NCBI RefSeq assembly: GCF_902832845.1
Contig: NZ_CADFDB010000008.1
Location: forward strand, 62,001 to 126,000
Direction: 5' to 3'
Length of the DNA stretch: 64,000 bases
Source: Burkholderia metallica
GTDB lineage: Bacteria; Pseudomonadota; Gammaproteobacteria; Burkholderiales; Burkholderiaceae
In this document: piece after piece, positions 35,889 through 43,458 of the stretch
Layout of the letters: each line of letters starts with the position of its first letter
Position numbering within the stretch: the stretch's first letter is position 1
Notes under the pieces: model-generated
Seen by the model: the letters and a program-made list of their open reading frames with translations, nothing else
Told to the model about the DNA's origin: nothing
Databases searched by the model: none
Position numbers and translations under genes: made by a program

Positions 35889-36917
35889 ATGCGCAATCCG
35901 AATATCGAGAGCTTGCTGACGAAGCTGCTGGGACAGGCGAAGACCGACGCCCTGTTCTCGACCCTGAACATGCCGGCCATCCTCGAAGAATGGGAAGACG
36001 GTGTCGTGACGCGTGCGGAAATCGCGCAGGCGATGAACATGGCGCTGTTCGAAGGGCTGCTCGAACGTTCGGCGAACGGCCGCGCGTACACGGCGGAGAC
36101 GATCGAAAGCGGCGGCTCGGTGTATTTCGATCACGGCGCGCTGCGCACGGTGCGCTGGCCGCACACGGGCGCGCTGCCGCCGGGCGAGGCGGCGTTCACG
36201 CGCATCCTGCGTCCGCTCGGCTTTCGGCTGAACGGCCGCTATCCGCTCGACAAGCTCGGCATGACGGGCCGCGCGTATGCGCACGAAGACGCCCCCGACG
36301 AAATCGCGCAGTTCTTCGTCAGCGAGCTGCATCCGGAGCGCTTCTCGAAGGAATTCCAGCAGGCCGTGACGAACGTCGTGAGCACGTCGCGCGATCCGCT
36401 GTCGCCGGCGGCCGTCGCGCTGCTGTGGGAAGTCGAGCGCGAAGGCTGGCTGTCGCTGGAAGCCGCGCACGCGCTGCTGCCGGAGATCGTCGGCGCGTTC
36501 GCGCGCCAGCACGATCTGCCGCACGAACTCGACTACGAAACGCTGCTGATGGAATCGGCGGAAATGGCGTGGATCGCGACCGAAGGCAACGCGTTCAACC
36601 ATGCGACCGACCGCGTCGCCGACGTGTTCAAGCTGTCCGACGACGAGAAGGCGAAGGGCCGGCCGATGAAGCCGGAGGTCGAACGCTCGCGCTCGGGCCG
36701 CGTGTTCCAGACCGCGTATCGCGCGGATACCGTCGAGCGCGAATTCCGCACGCGCGACGGCGGCACGGTGAAGCGCAACGTGCCGGGTTCGTTCTACGAG
36801 TTCATCACGCGCAAGCGCACGTTCGACCAGGCGGCGCGCCGCTGGGTGACCGACCTGCGTTTCGATGCGGGCAACGCGCAGGGTATCTTCAAGATGACGG
36901 CGAACGCGGCGAAGTAA
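35889..36917 (+). CDS. DUF1338 protein, 2-oxoadipate dioxygenase/decarboxylase-like
   Basis: The 342-residue protein belongs to the DUF1338 family, whose characterised member HglS converts 2-oxoadipate to D-2-hydroxyglutarate in D-lysine catabolism. The expected iron and substrate residues appear present: His82 and Arg86 in DHGALR, His238 in NAFNHATDR, and Glu304 in SFYEFITRK. It is shorter than the roughly 460-residue HglS, so the C-terminal part that sets substrate in HglS may differ. The ATG at 35889 is preceded by GACGAGAAT. A LysR regulator is divergent. Role in lysine breakdown is inferred. Confidence 0.82.
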   Translation: MRNPNIESLLTKLLGQAKTDALFSTLNMPAILEEWEDGVVTRAEIAQAMNMALFEGLLERSANGRAYTAETIESGGSVYFDHGALRTVRWPHTGALPPGEAAFTRILRPLGFRLNGRYPLDKLGMTGRAYAHEDAPDEIAQFFVSELHPERFSKEFQQAVTNVVSTSRDPLSPAAVALLWEVEREGWLSLEAAHALLPEIVGAFARQHDLPHELDYETLLMESAEMAWIATEGNAFNHATDRVADVFKLSDDEKAKGRPMKPEVERSRSGRVFQTAYRADTVEREFRTRDGGTVKRNVPGSFYEFITRKRTFDQAARRWVTDLRFDAGNAQGIFKMTANAAK

Positions 36918-37164
36918 CGCCGGGCGCAGCGCCGTCGCCGGCATTCGCCGGCTGCTGCCGATGGAAACGACCGATCGGGCAGCGCGCGACAGCGTGCTGC
37001 CCGATTGCGTTTGGCCGTCGCCGGCAGTCGCGTAGTCGGAAGAGTGGATGTCCTGCAGGAGTGGCGTGGGTGTGGCCGATGGCGTGCATGCGTCGAGGCA
37101 GTCGCCATGGCATGCGGAGGAATGCGGGCGGCGCGCCGGGCGCCAGCCGCCGGCCGCCGCGCCG

Positions 37165-37248
37165 TCAGAAGATGTGCGTGATCAGGTAGAACAGCACCAG
37201 CAGCCCGACCGGCACGCCGAGCAGCCAGGCGATCAGGTATTTGCCCAT
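37165..37248 (-). CDS. 27-residue membrane peptide
   Basis: A short reverse-strand frame encodes MGKYLIAWLLGVPVG followed by LLVLFYLITHIF: one hydrophobic helix with a short basic start. AGGA lies about 10 bp before the ATG at 37248. It stands 63 bp downstream of a CsbD gene and shares its strand, so a stress-linked small membrane protein is plausible. Gene reality rests on the ribosome site and the clean single helix. Confidence 0.6.
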   Translation of the reverse strand: MGKYLIAWLLGVPVGLLVLFYLITHIF

Positions 37249-37311
37249 GTCGTTGTCCTGGTGGCCGCGACGCCGGAGGCGCCGCGGCGGGTTGCGTCAA
37301 TTGCGATCGCG

Positions 37312-37509
37312 TTACAGCTCGCGGTCGAATTCCTTCAACTGCTTTTCCGCTTCATCGCGGGCGATCCCGTACCGCTCCTGGATCTTGCCGGCCAGATAGT
37401 CGCGATTGCCTTCCGCGACCGCGAGATCGTCGTCGGTCAGCTTGCCCCACTTGGCCTTCAGCTTGCCGGTGAGTTGCTTCCACTGGCCCTTGATCTTGTC
37501 TTCGTTCAT
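37312..37509 (-). CDS. CsbD-family stress protein
   Basis: This 65-residue protein begins MNEDKIKGQWKQLTGKLKAKWGKLTDDDLAVAEGNRDYL and ends in KQLKEFDREL. The charged helical KIKGQWKQLTGKLKAKWGKLTDDD pattern is the CsbD signature. CsbD proteins accumulate under general or osmotic stress; their molecular role is not settled. AAGGAAGA precedes the ATG at 37509; the frame is open 14 codons further. A BON-domain gene is 56 bp upstream on the same strand, so they may be co-transcribed. Confidence 0.92.
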   Translation of the reverse strand: MNEDKIKGQWKQLTGKLKAKWGKLTDDDLAVAEGNRDYLAGKIQERYGIARDEAEKQLKEFDREL

Positions 37510-37565
37510 CGTGTCTTCCTTGTCATGCAGGGATAAAAGGCGCGGCGGCATGCCGCGCCGGAACG

Positions 37566-37916
37566 TCAGGCCTTCGCCTTCAGGCCGGATGCGTCGACGT
37601 GCTTCACGCCCTTGATCGAGCGCGTGACCGCGATGGCCTTCTTCACGGCGGTCTTGGTCGGCAGCACGCCCGTGAGCGTGACGACGCCGTCGACCGTCTT
37701 CACGCTGATGTCGGTGCTCTTCACGCCCTCGGTGGTGGCGAGTTCACCCTTCACCTTGGTCGTGATCCACGTGTCGGTGACGGGCTGGTTCGATTCGTTC
37801 GTCATGCCGCTGTCGGTCGACGAGGCCTGGGCCTGCGCGTTCGTCAGCGGTGCGGCGGAAAGCAGGAAGGCCGCGCTGACGGCCAGCAGTGTCGAAAGGT
37901 GCGAGGTCTTGTTCAT
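37566..37916 (-). CDS. Secreted BON-domain protein
   Basis: A signal peptide (MNKTSHLSTLLAVSAAFLLSAAPLTNAQAQ) precedes a single BON domain at about residues 45-114 (TDTWITTKVKGELATTEGVKSTDISVKTVDGVVTLTGVLPTKTAVKKAIAVTRSIKGVKHVDA). BON proteins bind lipid or membrane surfaces and resist osmotic and envelope stress, like OsmY. GGAGAAC precedes the ATG. It is 116 residues and probably periplasmic. CsbD lies downstream. Confidence 0.93.
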   Translation of the reverse strand: MNKTSHLSTLLAVSAAFLLSAAPLTNAQAQASSTDSGMTNESNQPVTDTWITTKVKGELATTEGVKSTDISVKTVDGVVTLTGVLPTKTAVKKAIAVTRSIKGVKHVDASGLKAKA

Positions 37917-37980
37917 TGATGTTCTCCTTCGATTGGCTTGGTGAATGGGTCGAGTCGTGGAGCACGAAACGTGCCGCGTG

Positions 37981-38145
37981 CTACCGGGCGATCGGCGTGT
38001 CGTAGCCGGGCTCGCGCGGCGGCATGTCCGGGCGCGGCACGTCGGGCGGCACGGGCACCGGCGGATCGGTGCCGGGCGCCGGTTCGGGCGGGTTGTCCGG
38101 GGCCGGTTCGGGTCGCGTCGGATCGGGTGTCTGATGCAGCTTCAT
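37981..38145 (-). CDS. 54-residue proline-rich peptide
   Basis: A strong GAGGAGG site precedes the ATG at 38145. The product starts MKLHQTPDPTRPEPAPDNPPEP and is almost wholly proline, acidic and glycine residues, with no helix or signal peptide. The frame is open further upstream, but the ribosome site fixes this start. It stands 64 bp upstream of the BON gene. A degenerate copy of the 31-bp inverted repeat lies upstream at 38233-38263. Function unknown; composition suggests an unstructured linker-like or surface peptide. Confidence 0.7.
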   Translation of the reverse strand: MKLHQTPDPTRPEPAPDNPPEPAPGTDPPVPVPPDVPRPDMPPREPGYDTPIAR

Positions 38146-38232
38146 CCGGAGTCCTCCTCTGCGGGATGAAAGGGCAGCGCATGAGCGCCGATGCAGTACC
38201 AGCGTACCGGGGCGAACGCGAGCGGACATCGC

Positions 38233-38263
38233 GCAAATTCACCGGATCGGCTAGTGCGTTTGC
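38233..38263. promoter_or_regulatory. Inverted-repeat motif, degenerate copy 3
   Basis: Left arm GCAAATTCACCG (38233-38244), spacer GATCGGC (7 nt), right arm TAGTGCGTTTGC (38252-38263). It matches the layout of the copies at 38386-38416 and 40090-40118, with weaker arm pairing (8 of 12). It is 88 bp upstream of the proline-rich gene. Confidence 0.5.
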
Positions 38264-38385
38264 ACGGGGAAAGGCGCGCAGGCACGGGAACGGGAAATGC
38301 ATCACGACCCGGGCAATGCGGGACGGCCGGCGCACAGCCCGTGCCGTGCCATTCGGCGAGGAAACGCACGATTCAGGTGGGGCGT

Positions 38386-38416
38386 GCGAATGTACTATGG
38401 CGGCTAGTGCATTCGC
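38386..38416. promoter_or_regulatory. Inverted-repeat motif, copy 1 (PAS-LuxR gene)
   Basis: Arms GCGAATGTACTA and TAGTGCATTCGC pair at 11 of 12 positions around a 7-nt spacer. It lies 129 bp upstream of the PAS-LuxR start. The same dyad occurs before a CsbD gene (40090-40118). A response-regulator-type dimer site is likely. Confidence 0.7.
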
Positions 38417-38545
38417 GCCTGTTGCGCCGCGGCGGGCGACGGGATCATCGCCGCACGCGCCCGCCGGCGTGTATCGGTGCGAAAAAGCAATGTAAAAAAG
38501 GGACAACCGGGCCGGCCTCCTGCTGACCATAGGGACAACCATTCG

Positions 38546-40078
38546 ATGAACGAACAGGTAAACGAACAGGTGCTGAAGTCGCATACCGACCGGCGCCAGT
38601 TGCATCAGATCATCGCGGGGCTCACCGAGGGCGTGATCCTGATCGAGCCCGACCAGCGGATCGTCTGGGCGAACGAGGCCGCGCTCGCGATGCACGGCGT
38701 GACCGAGCTGAGCGCGCTCGGCGCGACCGTCACCGATTACCGCGAGCGCTTCCGGCTGCGCTACCGGAACAACCATCCGGTGCGCGACGGCCACTATCCG
38801 ATGGATCGCGTGATCGCGGGCGAGGAGTTCAGCGACGTGACGGTCGAAGTCGAATCGGCGGCGGATGAAACCGTGAGCTGGGTTCACCGCATCCGCAGCC
38901 TCGTGCTGACGAACGCGGCCGGCGAGCCCGACTGCCTCGCGCTCGTGCTGCACGACGCGACCGAATGGGCGAGCGCCGAGGAGCGCTTCGAGCGCACCTT
39001 CAACGCGAACCCGGCGCCGGCCGTGATCTGCCGGCTCGACGACCTGCGCTACGTGAAGGTCAACCAGGGCTTTCTGGACATGACCGGCTACGAGCGCGAC
39101 GACGTGCTCGGCCGCTCGGTATACGAAGTCGACGTGCTCGAACAGGCCGAGCGGCGCGAGCTCGCGATCGAGCGGCTCGCCGAAGGCGCGACGATTCCGC
39201 AGATGGAGGCCGTGCTGAAACGCGCGGACGGCAGCACGAAGGCGGTGGTCGTCGCCGGGCAGCCGATCGACATGAACGGCGAGGCGTGCATGCTGTTCAC
39301 GTTCATGGATCTCGAGCCGCGCAAGCAGGCCGAGCGCGCGCTGCAACAGAGCGAGGAGCGCTTCGCGACGGCGTTCCGGATGGCGCCGGTCGCCACCGCG
39401 ATCGTCACGGCCGAGCGCTTCGAACTGCTCGACGTGAACGACGCGTTCGCCGCGATGACGGGCCATGCGCAGGCCGAGCTGCTCGGCAAATCCGCGGACG
39501 AGATCGGGCTGTGGGCCGAACGCGGCGCGTGGCAGCGCATCGAAGGCCGGCTCGCGCGCGACGGCAACGTGCGCAACGCCGACGTGCAGATCCGCACGCG
39601 CGAAGGCGACGTGCGCGATTGCGTCGTGTCGGCCGACCCGGTCGCACTTCACGGGCGCGACTGCCTGCTCGTCGCGCTGCTCGACATCAGCGATCGCAAG
39701 CGCACGGAGATGGAACTCGTCTACGCGATCGAGACGGCGATGCAGGATGCATCGTGGTTCAGCCGCACGCTGATCGAGAAGCTCGCGAACGTGCGACGCG
39801 CGAATGCGCCGGACGCAGGCGCGCAACTGTCGGATCTGACCGCGCGCGAGCGCGACGTGTTCGACCTGCTGTGCCACGGTCTCGCGGACAAGGAGATCGC
39901 CGGGCGCCTCGGGCTCGCGCCGAACACCGTGCGCAATCACGTCGCGACGATCTACGCGAAGCTCGACGTGCACAGCCGCGGCGAGGCGATCGTCTGGGCG
40001 CGCGAACGCGGGATCGTCGGCGCGGCCGATGCGAACGGCGCGCGCGGCGAGAAGGGCGCAGAGAAAGGCAAGGACTGA
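38546..40078 (+). CDS. Triple-PAS LuxR-family transcriptional regulator
   Basis: The 510-residue protein has three PAS/PAC domains. PAS1 is at about 15-130 (QIIAGLTEGVILIEPDQRIVWANEAALAMHG). PAS2 is at about 135-260 (FERTFNANPAPAVICRLDDLRYVKVNQGFLDMTGYERDDVLGRS). PAS3 is at about 265-390 (FRMAPVATAIVTAERFELLDVNDAFAAMTGH). A LuxR-type HTH ends it at about 430-490 (LTARERDVFDLLCHGLADKEIAGRLGLAPNTVRNHVATIYAKL). No receiver or kinase domain is seen, so it senses a signal directly through the PAS domains. AGGGAC lies before the ATG at 38546. It is flanked by CsbD, BON and small-peptide genes and shares an upstream inverted repeat with them. Confidence 0.9.
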   Translation: MNEQVNEQVLKSHTDRRQLHQIIAGLTEGVILIEPDQRIVWANEAALAMHGVTELSALGATVTDYRERFRLRYRNNHPVRDGHYPMDRVIAGEEFSDVTVEVESAADETVSWVHRIRSLVLTNAAGEPDCLALVLHDATEWASAEERFERTFNANPAPAVICRLDDLRYVKVNQGFLDMTGYERDDVLGRSVYEVDVLEQAERRELAIERLAEGATIPQMEAVLKRADGSTKAVVVAGQPIDMNGEACMLFTFMDLEPRKQAERALQQSEERFATAFRMAPVATAIVTAERFELLDVNDAFAAMTGHAQAELLGKSADEIGLWAERGAWQRIEGRLARDGNVRNADVQIRTREGDVRDCVVSADPVALHGRDCLLVALLDISDRKRTEMELVYAIETAMQDASWFSRTLIEKLANVRRANAPDAGAQLSDLTARERDVFDLLCHGLADKEIAGRLGLAPNTVRNHVATIYAKLDVHSRGEAIVWARERGIVGAADANGARGEKGAEKGKD

Positions 40079-40089
40079 CGCCGCCGGTA

Positions 40090-40118
40090 CGAATGCACCA
40101 TGTGCGCTGGTGCATTCG
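40090..40118. promoter_or_regulatory. Inverted-repeat motif, copy 2 (CsbD gene)
   Basis: CGAATGCACCA and TGGTGCATTCG form perfect 11-bp arms around a 7-nt spacer. It lies 104 bp upstream of the second CsbD gene and shortly after the regulator's stop. Same motif and spacing as 38386-38416. Confidence 0.75.
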
Positions 40119-40221
40119 CATCTACCGCGCGCGGCGCATGCTTGCGAACCTGTCCACTCGGCGGTGCGACGCGGAAGAACGTTGCGCCGCCGGCTCTCCC
40201 CAACCATCGCAGGAGACGACC

Positions 40222-40413
40222 ATGGACAGGAATCGCATCGAAGGCAGGCTCAAGCAGGTCAAGGGTTCGGTCAAGGAAGCGCTCGGCAAGGTGACGGGCG
40301 ACCGCCGGACGGAAGCGGACGGCGTCGCCGAACAGCAGGCCGGCAAGCTGCAGGAGAAGGCCGGCGAAGCGGCCGACGCGGTGCGCGAGCACAAGGGCAC
40401 CGATCGGCACTGA
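40222..40413 (+). CDS. CsbD-family stress protein (second copy)
   Basis: This 63-residue protein begins MDRNRIEGRLKQVKGSVKEALGKVTGDRRTEADG and ends QEKAGEAADAVREHKGTDRH. The R/KIEG-KQVKGSVKEALGKVTGD pattern is clearly CsbD. AGGAGAC precedes the ATG at 40222. It follows the PAS-LuxR gene on the same strand by 143 bp and has its own upstream inverted repeat, so it is probably a direct target of that regulator. Confidence 0.92.
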   Translation: MDRNRIEGRLKQVKGSVKEALGKVTGDRRTEADGVAEQQAGKLQEKAGEAADAVREHKGTDRH

Positions 40414-40831
40414 CCGATGACACGGCGCCGCGCGCGTCGCGATGGCCGGCCGGGCCGTCGTCGCCACGATGATGCGCCGCCGGCATGACCGCGGCCGGCC
40501 TTGATGGCCGGCCGTCGGCGCGGCTTCCGTTGGAGGCCGCCCACCCGCGGCTCACCGTCGCGTGGGCCGCGCGGCGGTCGCGAATGCGGAACTTGATGAT
40601 AAATCCTCACAACATAGTTCCGATATTTCGTTTGCTGCACGGGTATTGGCTACCCACAATCCGTTCACCTCTTTCGCGATGAAAGGCTCTCCGGAGACGG
40701 AGCCGCGGCGATCGACCGGCCGGCCGTAATGCGCATCACGCACCGGCGGCGGACGAGCAGACCGGCACGCGGGAGGTCGCCGACGCGCGGCAGTCGCGCG
40801 TTGCATCCCGGCCCCCAGAACAAGGATTGTC
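40414..40831. other. Noncoding region before the Liv-type binding protein
   Basis: No gene is supported. An AT-rich patch at 40595-40670 (GATGATAAATCCTCACAACATAG) may contain the promoter for the binding-protein gene. Confidence 0.45.
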
Positions 40832-41983
40832 ATGACGTTCCGCATTCGTTCGCTTTCCGGCGTCGCCCTGACCGCCGCGATCCTCGCGCTCCACACGGGC
40901 GCCGCTCATGCGCAGGAAACGGTGGTCAAGGTCGGCGTGGCCGGCCCGCTGACGGGCGGCGGCGCCGCCTACGGCAAGGACATCGAGAACGGCGTGCGGA
41001 TGGCCGTCGACGAAGCGAATGCCGCGCATACGACGGTGGGCGGCAAGCCCGTGAAGTTCGTCGTCGCATCGCAGGACGACCAGAGCGATCCGCGCACCGG
41101 CGTGCAGGCCGCGCAGCAGCTCGCGGATGCGCAGGTGGCCGTCGTGATCGGTCATTTCAATTCGGGCACGACGCTGCCCGCGTCGAAGATCTACGCGAAG
41201 GCCGGCATTCCGATGATCACGCCGTCGGCGACGAACCCCGACATCACGCGCGCCGGGCTCGGCACCGTGTACCGCGTGATCGCGACCGACACGCAGAACG
41301 CGGGCAACGCAGGCGCCTATGCGGCGAGCGTGACGAAGGCGAAGCGCATCGCGATCATCGACGACCGCACCGCGTTCGGCCAGGGCGAAGCCGACGAATT
41401 CGAGAAGGCCGTGAAGGCGAACGGCGGCACGATCGTCGCGCGCGAGTTCACGAACGACAAGGCAGTGGACTTCAGCGCGCAGCTCACGAAGATCAAGAGC
41501 ACGAATGCCGATCTCGTGTTCTTCGGCGGCCTCGACGCGCAGGCCGCGATGCTCGTGAAGCGCATGCGCCAGCTCGGCATCCGCGCGCAGTTCCTCGCGG
41601 GCGGCGGCGTGATGAACGCGAACTTCATCAGGCTCGCCGGCAATGCGGCGGAAGGGGCGTCCGTGTGGGAATACGGGCAGCCGCTGTCGCGGCTCGCGAA
41701 GGGCAAGCAGTTCGAAACGAAATTCCGGCAGAAGTACGGCGTCGACATGCTCGCGTACGCGCCGTTCGCGTACGACGCGACGTGGATCGCGATCCAGGCG
41801 ATGCAGAAGGCGAACTCGACGAAGCCGGCCGATTTCAACGGCGCGCTGAAGGGCACGCGCTACGACGGCATCACGGGCACGATCGCGTTCACGAACACGG
41901 GCGACCTGAAGAACCCGAGCTCGACGCTGTATGAAGTGAAGAACGCCGCGTGGCAGCCCGTCACGACGCAATCGGCGGACTGA
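40832..41983 (+). CDS. Branched-chain amino-acid ABC transporter substrate-binding protein (Liv-type)
   Basis: A signal peptide (MTFRIRSLSGVALTAAILALHTGAAHAQ) precedes a Leu/Ile/Val-binding-protein fold. It has VKVGVAGPLTGGGAAYGKDIENGVRMAVDEAN, FVVASQDDQSDPRTGVQAAQQLADAQVAVVIGHFNSGTTLPASKIYAKAGIPMITPSATNP and IDDRTAFGQGEADEFEKAVKANGG. At 383 residues it is normal for the family. An AAGGATT site precedes the ATG. No permease or ATPase genes are adjacent, so it must pair with components elsewhere or bind a different ligand. The FAD oxidoreductase follows 194 bp later. Confidence 0.9.
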   Translation: MTFRIRSLSGVALTAAILALHTGAAHAQETVVKVGVAGPLTGGGAAYGKDIENGVRMAVDEANAAHTTVGGKPVKFVVASQDDQSDPRTGVQAAQQLADAQVAVVIGHFNSGTTLPASKIYAKAGIPMITPSATNPDITRAGLGTVYRVIATDTQNAGNAGAYAASVTKAKRIAIIDDRTAFGQGEADEFEKAVKANGGTIVAREFTNDKAVDFSAQLTKIKSTNADLVFFGGLDAQAAMLVKRMRQLGIRAQFLAGGGVMNANFIRLAGNAAEGASVWEYGQPLSRLAKGKQFETKFRQKYGVDMLAYAPFAYDATWIAIQAMQKANSTKPADFNGALKGTRYDGITGTIAFTNTGDLKNPSSTLYEVKNAAWQPVTTQSAD

Positions 41984-42177
41984 AACACAACCCGCGCGCG
42001 GACTTTCGCGGTGTTGCTGGACGTGCTGAAATGCCATGGGCGATCGGTTCCGATCGCGGCGCACGCCGGTGTGGCAGCCGCACGAAGCCGCCCGCGCGAC
42101 GCCGCGCGCGACGCGGCACGAACAACCCAAGGGCGCGGCCGGCCGGCCGCGCCCGACCTGTGCAACTGGAGTCAGTC

Positions 42178-43350
42178 GTGAGTTCTCAAGTCGTCATCGT
42201 CGGCGGTGGTGTGATCGGCAGCTCGATCGCCTATTTCCTGCGCGCCACCGATCCTACGGTATCCGTGACCGTGATCGAGCGCGACCCCACCTATGCGCGC
42301 TCGTCGTCGGCGTTGTCGGCCGCGTCGATTCGCCAGCAGTTCTCGACGCCGCTGTCGATCGAGATGTCGCTGTTCGGCATCGACTTCCTGCGCACCATCG
42401 GCGAACGGCTCGAAGTGGACGGCCACCAGCCGTCGATCGACCTGCACGAAGGCGGCTACCTGTTCCTCGCGACGCCGGCCGGCGACGCGACGCTGCGCGA
42501 GAACCACGCGCTGCAGACGCGCCTCGGCGCCGATATCCGGCTGATGGATCGCGATGCGTTGCGCGCGAAGTTCCCGTGGCTGAACGTCGACGATCTCGTA
42601 TCGGGCGCGTATGGCGTGAGCGGCGAAGGCTGGTTCGACGGCTACGGGCTCGTGCAGGCGCTGCGCAAGAAGGCGCAGGCGCTCGGGGCGCGTTATGTGG
42701 CGGCCGATGTGAAGTCGGTTGCGCGCGACGGACGGAAGATCGCGCATGTCGTCACGGGCGACGGCGAGCGCTATGCGTGCGACACGCTGGTCAACGCGGC
42801 CGGTGCGTGGACGCGCACGCTGTCGTCGATGATGGGCATCGACATTCCCGTCTATGCGCGGCGCCGCAGCATCTTCAACGTGTCGTCGCCGGCGAAGCTC
42901 ACCGATTGCCCGCTGCTGATCGACCCGACCGGCGTGTATTTCCGGCCCGAAGGGCGCACGTATATCTGCGGGACGTCGCCGAGCCCGGACCGCGACCCGG
43001 ACGACCTGCCGCTCGACGAAGTCGACCACGACCTGTTCGACGAGGTGATCTGGCCGACGCTCGCGAATCGCGTGCCCGAGTTCGAGGCGCTGCGCGTGGA
43101 GAACTGCTGGTCCGGGTACTACGAGTACAACGTGTTCGACCACAACGCGATCATCGGGTATCACCCGGAACTCGACAACGTCGTGTTCGCCAATGGCTAC
43201 AGCGGCCACGGGCTGCAGCAAGGGCCGGCGACCGGGCGCGGCGTCAGCGAACTCATTCTGGGCGGGCGTTACGACACGCTCGACCTGTCGACGCTCGGCT
43301 GGGCGCGGGTGCTGGAAAACCGGCCGATCGTCGAAAAGAACGTCGTGTAG
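42178..43350 (+). CDS. FAD-dependent amino-acid oxidoreductase (DadA/sarcosine oxidase-like)
   Basis: The 390-residue protein begins SSQVVIVGGGVIGSSIAYFLRATDP, a GxGxxG FAD-binding motif. Conserved DAO-family parts follow: SGEGWFDGYGLVQALRKKAQALGARYV, LVNAAGAWTRTL, RRRSIFNVSS, PTGVYFRPEGRTYICGTSPSPD and FDHNAIIGYHPELDNVVFANGYSGHGLQQGPATGRGVSELI. The start is GTG at 42178 with TGGAG 6 bp upstream; a longer open frame has no ribosome site. It oxidises an amino acid or N-methyl compound with FAD. The binding protein upstream may supply the substrate. A terminator follows. Confidence 0.88.
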   Translation: MSSQVVIVGGGVIGSSIAYFLRATDPTVSVTVIERDPTYARSSSALSAASIRQQFSTPLSIEMSLFGIDFLRTIGERLEVDGHQPSIDLHEGGYLFLATPAGDATLRENHALQTRLGADIRLMDRDALRAKFPWLNVDDLVSGAYGVSGEGWFDGYGLVQALRKKAQALGARYVAADVKSVARDGRKIAHVVTGDGERYACDTLVNAAGAWTRTLSSMMGIDIPVYARRRSIFNVSSPAKLTDCPLLIDPTGVYFRPEGRTYICGTSPSPDRDPDDLPLDEVDHDLFDEVIWPTLANRVPEFEALRVENCWSGYYEYNVFDHNAIIGYHPELDNVVFANGYSGHGLQQGPATGRGVSELILGGRYDTLDLSTLGWARVLENRPIVEKNVV

Positions 43351-43409
43351 CGCGGCGTGACCGCCCGATAGTGGGGTGGGCGGGATTCTCCTTGTGTCTC
43401 AAACCCGTT

Positions 43410-43436
43410 GGCCCGACATGTGTCGGGCCTTTTTTT
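43410..43436 (+). terminator. Rho-independent terminator after the FAD oxidoreductase
   Basis: GGCCCGACA (43410-43418) and TGTCGGGCC (43421-43429) form a stem around TG and are followed by T7 (43430-43436). It lies between the oxidoreductase and the convergent esterase gene. Confidence 0.88.
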
Positions 43437-43458
43437 GCTGTGCGTGCCGTTGCGCGTG

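Noticed and set aside
37913-40207. 764-codon reverse frame opposite the PAS-LuxR gene
   Set aside because: Shadow of the regulator gene; it also passes through the dyads and other genes.
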